Source of the DNA: Psychroflexus salis
GTDB lineage: Bacteria; Bacteroidota; Bacteroidia; Flavobacteriales; Flavobacteriaceae
Direction of reading: 5' to 3'
Length of the DNA stretch: 64,000 nt
Assembly: GCF_014640175.1 (NCBI RefSeq)
Contig: NZ_BMGL01000002.1
Coordinates: 186,001 to 250,000, forward strand
Shown here: piece by piece, positions 59,255 through 64,000 of the stretch
How positions within the stretch are numbered: the first letter of the stretch is position 1
Layout of the letters: every line of letters starts with the position of its first letter
Notes under the pieces: generated by a model
Told to the model about the DNA's origin: nothing
Database searches by the model: none
The model's input: the letters and a program-made list of their open reading frames with translations, nothing else
Position numbers and translations under genes: made by a program

Positions 59255-59744
59255 TTTTTCTCGATTTTTTAGAAGCCAAGAACCTGCTTTCCGTTTCAAT
59301 TCCGCAGTTTTCAGCAAGCAAAACATCAGCACAACAAGAGCTTCCTTTGGTCGCTTTGTTGCTTGTGTTTTTCTAACTTCAAACTTTACGGGATTTTCAC
59401 TTCAATCAGGGCTAGGGCATTCTACTTTTAGTTCAAAAAAGAAGGGTGTTTACGATTTTAGATTGAATGAATTGAAAATGGGAAATACGAACAATACATA
59501 GATTTTACTAATGGAATAGTTAGTGCAAGGATTACAAAAATTCTCTTCTAATACAATCAAGACTAAATTTAAATCTTCAAATCTATTTTTTGAGTGAAGC
59601 TTAAATGTTTCAAGAAAAACACTAAGTTATTCGAAGTTTTTACTTCGCACTTGATTCGGATTAAAAAAGTGATCATCAACAACTGTAATTTCGTACTTGA
59701 TGTGGAATCTTTTACTCGTTAGTTCGTCGTACGTCCCTAAAACA
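59255..59744. other. 490-base non-coding region after prfC
   Basis: No intact gene. The first 170 bases (59270-59430) are less AT-rich than the rest but hold no open frame of note. A six-base-pair hairpin (CGAAGT/ACTTCG) lies at 59632-59647, which could weakly end the cysteine synthase family gene on the minus strand. Confidence 0.55.
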
Positions 59745-60725
59745 TCAATCCAAATACCCCATTTTCTTCATCCAATCGTCGTTGTACATTTTGCCAACAT
59801 ATCGACTACCGTGATCGTGAAAAAGGACTACTACCACATCGTCTTTTTTAAAATGATCTTTTAATTGTAGCAAACCTTTTACTGCTGCTCCAGCAGAATT
59901 TCCTAAAAACATACCTTCTTCTTTAGCTAATTTTTGGGTATAGACTGCTGCATCTTTATCGGTTACTTTGGTAAAACCATCAATAATTTCAAAACGAACA
60001 TTTAAAGGTAAAATGTCTTCGCCAATTCCTTCAGTAACATAGGGATAAATTTCTTTTTCATCAAATTCTCCTGTTTCGTGGTATTTTTTAAATACCGAAC
60101 CATAGGTGTCAATTCCCCAAACTTTTACATTTGGATTTTTCATTTTTAAGTAGCTGCCCACTCCAGAAATGGTTCCGCCAGTTCCAACGCCAACAACAAA
60201 ATGCGTAACTTTACCATCAGTCTGTTCCCAAATTTCGGGACCAGTAGTTTTAAAATGTGCTTTACAATTCGATGGATTGTCGTATTGGTTTACGTACCAA
60301 GAATTTGGAGTTTCTTCTGCTAAACGCTTTGATGTGGAGTAGTAAGACTGCGGATCATCTGGAGCTACATCGGTAGGGCAAACGTGTACTTTGCAACCAA
60401 CGGCTTTTAAAATATCCATTTTTTCTTTACTTTGTTTATCGCTCAATACACAAATTACTTTGTAGCCTTTTACAATGGCAACCAATGCTAAACCCATTCC
60501 AGTATTTCCAGATGTACCTTCAATAATGGTTCCGCCAGGTTGTAATCTTCCATCAGCTTCCGCATCCTCAATCATTTGTAAAGCCATACGGTCTTTGGTT
60601 GAATTTCCTGGGTTGAACGTTTCGTATTTGGCTAGTACTAAAGCATCGATTTCTTCAACAATAGAATTCATTTTTACCAAAGGAGTATTTCCAATGGTTT
60701 CAATAATATTATTAGCGTATTTCAT
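59745..60725 (-). CDS. PLP-dependent cysteine synthase / cystathionine beta-synthase family enzyme
   Basis: A 326-residue fold-type II PLP enzyme. The PLP Lys lies in NPGNSTKDRMA; the substrate loop is EGTSGNTGMGLA; the phosphate-binding loop is GVGTGGTISGVGSYLK. The length and absence of C-terminal CBS domains point to a cysteine synthase or the catalytic core of cystathionine beta-synthase. The substrate is uncertain. A TACATTTG -7 candidate lies upstream (60751-60758). Confidence 0.9.
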   Translation of the reverse strand: MKYANNIIETIGNTPLVKMNSIVEEIDALVLAKYETFNPGNSTKDRMALQMIEDAEADGRLQPGGTIIEGTSGNTGMGLALVAIVKGYKVICVLSDKQSKEKMDILKAVGCKVHVCPTDVAPDDPQSYYSTSKRLAEETPNSWYVNQYDNPSNCKAHFKTTGPEIWEQTDGKVTHFVVGVGTGGTISGVGSYLKMKNPNVKVWGIDTYGSVFKKYHETGEFDEKEIYPYVTEGIGEDILPLNVRFEIIDGFTKVTDKDAAVYTQKLAKEEGMFLGNSAGAAVKGLLQLKDHFKKDDVVVVLFHDHGSRYVGKMYNDDWMKKMGYLD

Positions 60726-60750
60726 TCTTTTGCTTGCTATTTTTTAAATG

Positions 60751-60758
60751 CAAATGTA
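60751..60758 (-). promoter_or_regulatory. Candidate -7 element for the cysteine synthase gene
   Basis: Minus-strand TACATTTG matches TAnnTTTG exactly, 25 bases upstream of the start. No TTTG is seen at 19 bases further up. Confidence 0.5.
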
Positions 60759-60793
60759 ATAAAGCACTTTGTTAAGAACGAAAAAGATAAAGT

Positions 60794-60982
60794 TTATGTA
60801 GTTTTCTTTTTCTTAATGCTTAGGTAAAAAAAGAATATACTAATTAAAAATACAATTGCTCCACCCCAAACATAGCCTTTGCCATAATTGGTAATTACAG
60901 AATAATCAAGAATATATTTATAAAGAATTGAGCCCGAATATAATAATAAAATACAAGCGATAATGAAATAGAATATTTTCAT
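60794..60982 (-). CDS. Small two-helix membrane protein of unknown function
   Basis: A 62-residue protein with hydrophobic helices at about 3-25 and 37-56 and a lysine-rich end (KKKKTT). No family recognised. It lies between the cysteine synthase gene and the Bor-like gene on the same strand; it may be translated independently. A hydrophobic shadow is the alternative, but the helix spacing and charge pattern look real. Confidence 0.6.
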   Translation of the reverse strand: MKIFYFIIACILLLYSGSILYKYILDYSVITNYGKGYVWGGAIVFLISIFFFYLSIKKKKTT

Positions 60983-61003
60983 GTAGAAAAAGTAGTGAAA
61001 TAC

Positions 61004-61041
61004 AAATGCTGGCTCACTTTTAAGTTAAAGAGCCAGCATTT
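61004..61041 (-). terminator. Intrinsic terminator after the Bor-like gene
   Basis: AAATGCTGGCTC and its complement form a perfect 12-bp stem with a 14-base loop. It lies 16 bases past the Bor-like stop. The T tract after it is short. Confidence 0.75.
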
Positions 61042-61056
61042 AAATTAGTTTAAAAA

Positions 61057-61350
61057 TTACTTAGTAACTTTTGTAGTTGTTGGGTTGTAAATACCAAAAG
61101 TTAAACTGTTAATTAACCCATCTACAAACGTATGCGTAATAGTTACTTGGTAGTTTTCAGCACCGCCTGCCATTTCAACTGGGTCAGATTGGCTAATGTT
61201 TGCTAAACCATAAATTAAATAATGATTTTTCTTTTTAACTTCAACACCAGTTTGTGAACCATTTCCTACGTTGTAGGTGTAAGTGTAGCAAGAAGTCATT
61301 ACAAAAGCGAATGCTAAAAGCATGCAAATTTTAGTTACTTGTTTTTTCAT
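61057..61350 (-). CDS. Bor-like lipoprotein
   Basis: A 97-residue protein with a lipoprotein signal peptide ending at VMTSCYT. The second half (GGAENYQVTITHTFVDGLI, LTFGIYNPTTTKV) matches the phage lambda Bor protein pattern, in which GGAEN and LGIYTP segments are conserved. Bor family lipoproteins are known in Enterobacteria and also occur in Bacteroidota. Lambda Bor is linked to serum resistance; a role here is unknown. No phage gene is nearby. Confidence 0.7.
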   Translation of the reverse strand: MKKQVTKICMLLAFAFVMTSCYTYTYNVGNGSQTGVEVKKKNHYLIYGLANISQSDPVEMAGGAENYQVTITHTFVDGLINSLTFGIYNPTTTKVTK

Positions 61351-61412
61351 GATAATAATTTAAATTTTTACTAAAATACTAAAAAGTTAAATTATAATAA
61401 ATTTTTATTCAA

Positions 61413-61601
61413 TTATTCTTTCAGTAAAATTTTTAGAGCAAACAAAAGAATAACAAAAGCTACAAATCCTAAGAGAATTTTTAAACTTCCTTTATACTGT
61501 TTTTTGTGTAATTTTTTATCGCCTTTGTAGCTAAAAATCATCAGGATTACAAAAGCAATCACAAAAAATCCAGCAAACCACCATTGTCCTTCAGAAAACA
61601 T
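61413..61601 (-). CDS. Small membrane protein of unknown function
   Basis: A 62-residue protein with two helices (about 6-26 and 42-60) and a KKLHKKQYKG basic loop between them. No family is recognised. It starts 33 bases from the divergent MazG-like gene. It lies next to two other small envelope genes, so the three may be related by position. Confidence 0.65.
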   Translation of the reverse strand: MFSEGQWWFAGFFVIAFVILMIFSYKGDKKLHKKQYKGSLKILLGFVAFVILLFALKILLKE

Positions 61602-61634
61602 ATATTTGATATTTCAAACAAAAGTAGTTTTAAA

Positions 61635-62027
61635 ATGATAAATAAACCTTTAGATGCCGTTAAAAAATTTCATGAAACCTATGGTTTGGGTGTAAGTAAA
61701 GATCCAGTTGCTAGTCTTGGAAAGGCTAAAAACCTGCTCCGTTTTAATTTAATGAAAGAAGAAAACGAAGAGTATTTAGCTGCTGCAAATGCCAACGATC
61801 TTATAGAAGTTGCCGATGCACTTGGCGATATGCTTTATATTTTGTGCGGTACAATGCTTGAGCATGGAATGCAAAATAAAATTGAAGAAGTATTTGATGA
61901 AATACAAAGTAGCAACATGAGTAAACTTGGTGAAGATGGAAAACCAATTTACCGTGAAGATGGTAAAGTGTTAAAAGGCCCCAATTATTTTAAACCTAAC
62001 ATTGCGCAATTTTTTGAAAAGAAATAA
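61635..62027 (+). CDS. MazG-like nucleotide pyrophosphohydrolase
   Basis: About 130 residues. The all-alpha NTP-PPase pattern is EENEEYLAAAN followed by ADALGDMLYI, matching the ExxE12-28ExxD metal-binding motif of the MazG/HisE superfamily. It probably removes pyrophosphate from a nucleoside triphosphate. The upstream Met at 61584 would overlap the divergent gene; the Met at 61635 starts the conserved part and is preferred. It converges on the deoxynucleoside kinase gene with three bases between. Confidence 0.85.
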   Translation: MINKPLDAVKKFHETYGLGVSKDPVASLGKAKNLLRFNLMKEENEEYLAAANANDLIEVADALGDMLYILCGTMLEHGMQNKIEEVFDEIQSSNMSKLGEDGKPIYREDGKVLKGPNYFKPNIAQFFEKK

Positions 62028-62030
62028 AGC

Positions 62031-62645
62031 TTAAAAGAGACCGTTAATTTCAGCATCAATTTTATTGATAATGTTTCCTAAATCTTCTGGATTGGATACA
62101 AAATCCATATTGTCTACATCTATAATAAGCAAATTGCCTTTGTTGTAATCATGTATCCATGCTTCGTAGCGTTCGTTTAAACGGTTAAGATAATCTATAG
62201 AAATTGAATTTTCATAATCTCTACCGCGTTTCTGAATTTGGTTCACTAGATTAGGTACGGAGCTACGCAAATAAATTAATAAATCTGGAGCTTTGGTAAC
62301 CGATTCCATTAAATCGAATAATGACTTATAATTGCTGTAATCTCGGTTGCTCATTAAGCTCATGGCATGTAAGTTAGGAGCAAAAATATAAGCATCTTCG
62401 TAAATGGTACGATCTTGAATTACATCTTTACCGCTCTCTCTAATGTCTAGAATTTGTCTGAAACGGCTGTTTAAAAAGTAGATTTGTAAATTAAAAGACC
62501 ATCTCGACATATCGTTGTAAAAATCTTCTAAATATGGGTTTTCTAGTACGTCTTCATACTCAGGTTCCCAGTTGTAATGTTTGGCTAAAAACTTAGTTAA
62601 TGTTGTTTTTCCAGCTCCTATATTACCAGCAATTGCTACGTGCAT
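62031..62645 (-). CDS. Deoxynucleoside kinase
   Basis: A 204-residue dNK-fold kinase. The P loop is AGNIGAGKTTLTKFLAKHY at the very start, and the ERS/DRS-type motif is QDRTIYEDAYIFA; the lid region RGRDYENSISIDYLNRLNERY follows. It phosphorylates deoxynucleosides in salvage, perhaps deoxyadenosine or deoxyguanosine, but the exact substrate cannot be told by eye. It is downstream of an unknown exported protein and a sugar transferase. Confidence 0.9.
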   Translation of the reverse strand: MHVAIAGNIGAGKTTLTKFLAKHYNWEPEYEDVLENPYLEDFYNDMSRWSFNLQIYFLNSRFRQILDIRESGKDVIQDRTIYEDAYIFAPNLHAMSLMSNRDYSNYKSLFDLMESVTKAPDLLIYLRSSVPNLVNQIQKRGRDYENSISIDYLNRLNERYEAWIHDYNKGNLLIIDVDNMDFVSNPEDLGNIINKIDAEINGLF

Positions 62646-62650
62646 AAATT

Positions 62651-63436
62651 TTAATTATTAGGGGTAATTTGATAAATATGAATCATTTCTCCGTCGTAAA
62701 GATAAAGTTTTTCATCATTTAAGTGTACTTGATTGAACTCAATTTTGGGTAATTTTAAAGTGTTCAGTTTATTTTGTTTTTGATTAAAATAATAACTTTC
62801 TCCATCTTTGTTAATTAGTAAAATATTGTTTTTGTATACTTCTAAGACGTCAAACACTTTTTCGATTTTTTTAATTAAACTTCCATAGGTATTAAATTGA
62901 TATAATCCTGATGTAGTTTGAAGCCAGCAAAAGTTAAAATTACTTTTTTGATGCAAAACTTCTTCAGCTATAGGAAGTGTTTGTAATTCTGTTTTTTGGC
63001 GTTGGTAATTAAAAATTTCAAGTTCTTGTAAGTCCGCATTAAAAATCCACAAACTCTGGTCGTTTGCTGTAGTACAAAAATCAACTAATTTATAATCTGC
63101 TAACCGATCAAACGAAATGCGTTTAAGCTCATTTAATCGGTTATCTAATATTAAAGTTGTATTTGCTTCTTTATAAAATAGTGTGATTTGAAGTGGGTTT
63201 AGTAAATCTACATAATAAATATCTCCAAGTTGTAAATCTTTAAATTCAACTAATTGTTCTCTGTTTTTTTTAAATAAAGTGTTCTGCTTAACGTAGTACA
63301 TGTTATTAAACTTGTCTACACCTATAAATTGAGTAGCTTCAAGTGGAACGCTACTTATTTTTTGGACAATATAATCCTGTGCAAAATTTTTATTTACAAC
63401 AAATAAGCTAATGAAAAGAAATATAAATTTTATCAA
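62651..63436 (-). CDS. Exported protein with beta-propeller-like pattern, unknown function
   Basis: A 261-residue protein with a signal peptide ending at NKNFAQ near residue 19. It has repeated short strand patterns (for example FDVLEVYKNNILLINKDGESYYFN, NDEKLYLYDGEMIHIYQ) as in beta-propellers, and no catalytic motif. Similar proteins sit next to the deoxynucleoside kinase in flavobacteria, without known role. It lies five bases after the kinase start and six bases after the sugar transferase stop on the same strand, so the three form one transcript. Confidence 0.75.
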   Translation of the reverse strand: MIKFIFLFISLFVVNKNFAQDYIVQKISSVPLEATQFIGVDKFNNMYYVKQNTLFKKNREQLVEFKDLQLGDIYYVDLLNPLQITLFYKEANTTLILDNRLNELKRISFDRLADYKLVDFCTTANDQSLWIFNADLQELEIFNYQRQKTELQTLPIAEEVLHQKSNFNFCWLQTTSGLYQFNTYGSLIKKIEKVFDVLEVYKNNILLINKDGESYYFNQKQNKLNTLKLPKIEFNQVHLNDEKLYLYDGEMIHIYQITPNN

Positions 63437-63442
63437 ATTAAT

Positions 63443-64000
63443 TTATTGGCCTCTAAAAAACACGATGGTACTTAGTGTTTTTAAGAATATGCGTAAATCT
63501 AAGAAAATATTTCTTCTTTTTATATAGTACAAATCATATTGAAGCTTCTCTAGGCTATCTTCTTCAGAAGATGCATACTTTGCATTAACCTGAGCCCATC
63601 CTGTTAGTCCAGGTTTTACAACATGTCTTATTTCATAAAAAGGAATTTTTTTTCTTAACTCTTCAACAAAAACAGGTCGTTCAGGGCGAGGTCCAATAAA
63701 ACTCATTTCTCCTTTAAGGACATTGATAAATTGCGGTATTTCGTCTAATCTAGATTTTCGTAAAACTTTTCCAAATTGCGTAATTCTAGTATCGTTTTGT
63801 ACAGCCCATTGTGCCCCTTTTTCTTCAGCATTGGTTACCATACTTCTTAACTTTACAATTTTAAATTTTTTCCCATTTTTTCCTACACGTTCTTGTTTAT
63901 AAAATAATGGTCCTGGATTGCTAAATAAATTAATAACGAGAACAAATGGAATAACTATAATTAAAAATACTAAACCCAACAATGCAATAAGTACATCAGC
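63443..64000 (-). CDS. Bacterial sugar transferase (WcaJ/ExoY family), 5' end outside window
   Basis: The visible 186 residues form the C-terminal part. The membrane helix (LVFLIIVIPFVLVINLFS) is followed by GPLFYKQERVGKNGKKFKIVKLRSM, then GKVLRKSRLDEIPQFINVLKGEMSFIGPRPERP and VKPGLTGWAQVN, the invariant catalytic and substrate segments of the bacterial sugar transferase domain. It adds the first sugar phosphate to undecaprenyl phosphate in surface-polysaccharide synthesis. The frame runs open through base 64000. Confidence 0.92.
   Translation of the reverse strand, partial: ADVLIALLGLVFLIIVIPFVLVINLFSNPGPLFYKQERVGKNGKKFKIVKLRSMVTNAEEKGAQWAVQNDTRITQFGKVLRKSRLDEIPQFINVLKGEMSFIGPRPERPVFVEELRKKIPFYEIRHVVKPGLTGWAQVNAKYASSEEDSLEKLQYDLYYIKRRNIFLDLRIFLKTLSTIVFFRGQ

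Noticed and set aside
59270-59430. Less AT-rich stretch after prfC as a broken gene
   Set aside because: Stops occur in all frames and no family motif could be read, so it is only described as non-coding.
61057-61350. Bor-like gene as a sign of an integrated prophage
   Set aside because: No integrase, structural, lysis or repressor gene and no attachment repeats lie nearby.

Overview
The window is an AT-rich bacterial chromosome segment from a member of the Bacteroidota, most likely the family Flavobacteriaceae. Four things support this: a SusC/SusD pair, two secreted proteases ending in type IX secretion (T9SS) sorting tails, several promoters of the Bacteroidota form TAnnTTTG, and flavobacterial marker families (DUF2911, TIGR03643/DUF2805, a BT_3928-like DoxX protein, DUF1599). 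The genus cannot be fixed from the sequence alone. No phage, insertion sequence, CRISPR array or rRNA gene was seen, and one tRNA gene is present.

Layout. 1-5 kb: the end of an OmpA-family gene, then a tight group of zinc-ribbon protein, M28 membrane protease and SDR protein, then a thioredoxin-like protein. 5-9 kb: tRNA with CAU anticodon, methylmalonyl-CoA epimerase, rbfA with an FtsX-type permease, a hydratase, a DUF456 protein. 9-17 kb: DUF2911 protein, a T9SS metalloprotease, hemW-rarA, a rhomboid protease, rlmB. 17-26.4 kb: a nutrient-uptake locus (SusC, SusD, a lipoprotein, a subtilisin with T9SS tail) and an Omp85-like outer-membrane protein.

26.5-43.4 kb is one long ribosomal run in the + direction: rpsL-rpsG-fusA-rpsJ, then the S10, spc and alpha groups through rplQ, including secY, infA, rpmJ and rpoA. 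A strong promoter precedes rpsL, a terminator-like hairpin lies between rpsJ and rplC, and a clear terminator follows rplQ. tuf, adk and map are not in this run.

43.4-49 kb: carA, a fasciclin protein, eno, gltA, an azurin-like lipoprotein. 49-55.5 kb on the minus strand: a probable operon DUF1599, DoxX-like protein, OppB-like permease, tpiA, prmA and clpS, preceded by an acyl-CoA ligase. 55.9-64 kb: TIGR03643 protein with AlkB and DoxX, prfC, a cysteine synthase family enzyme, three small membrane or lipoproteins, a MazG-like hydrolase, a deoxynucleoside kinase, an unknown exported protein and a sugar transferase cut by the window end.

Most of the window is housekeeping. The most distinctive part is the 17-24.6 kb locus, where a secreted protease sits behind a SusCD importer, suggesting peptide rather than glycan uptake. 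No clearly new defence or mobile system was found. Other points worth checking are the rpsJ-rplC hairpin, a 15-bp inverted repeat in the mce-rbfA gap, and recurring AT-rich phrase repeats in several gene-free gaps.
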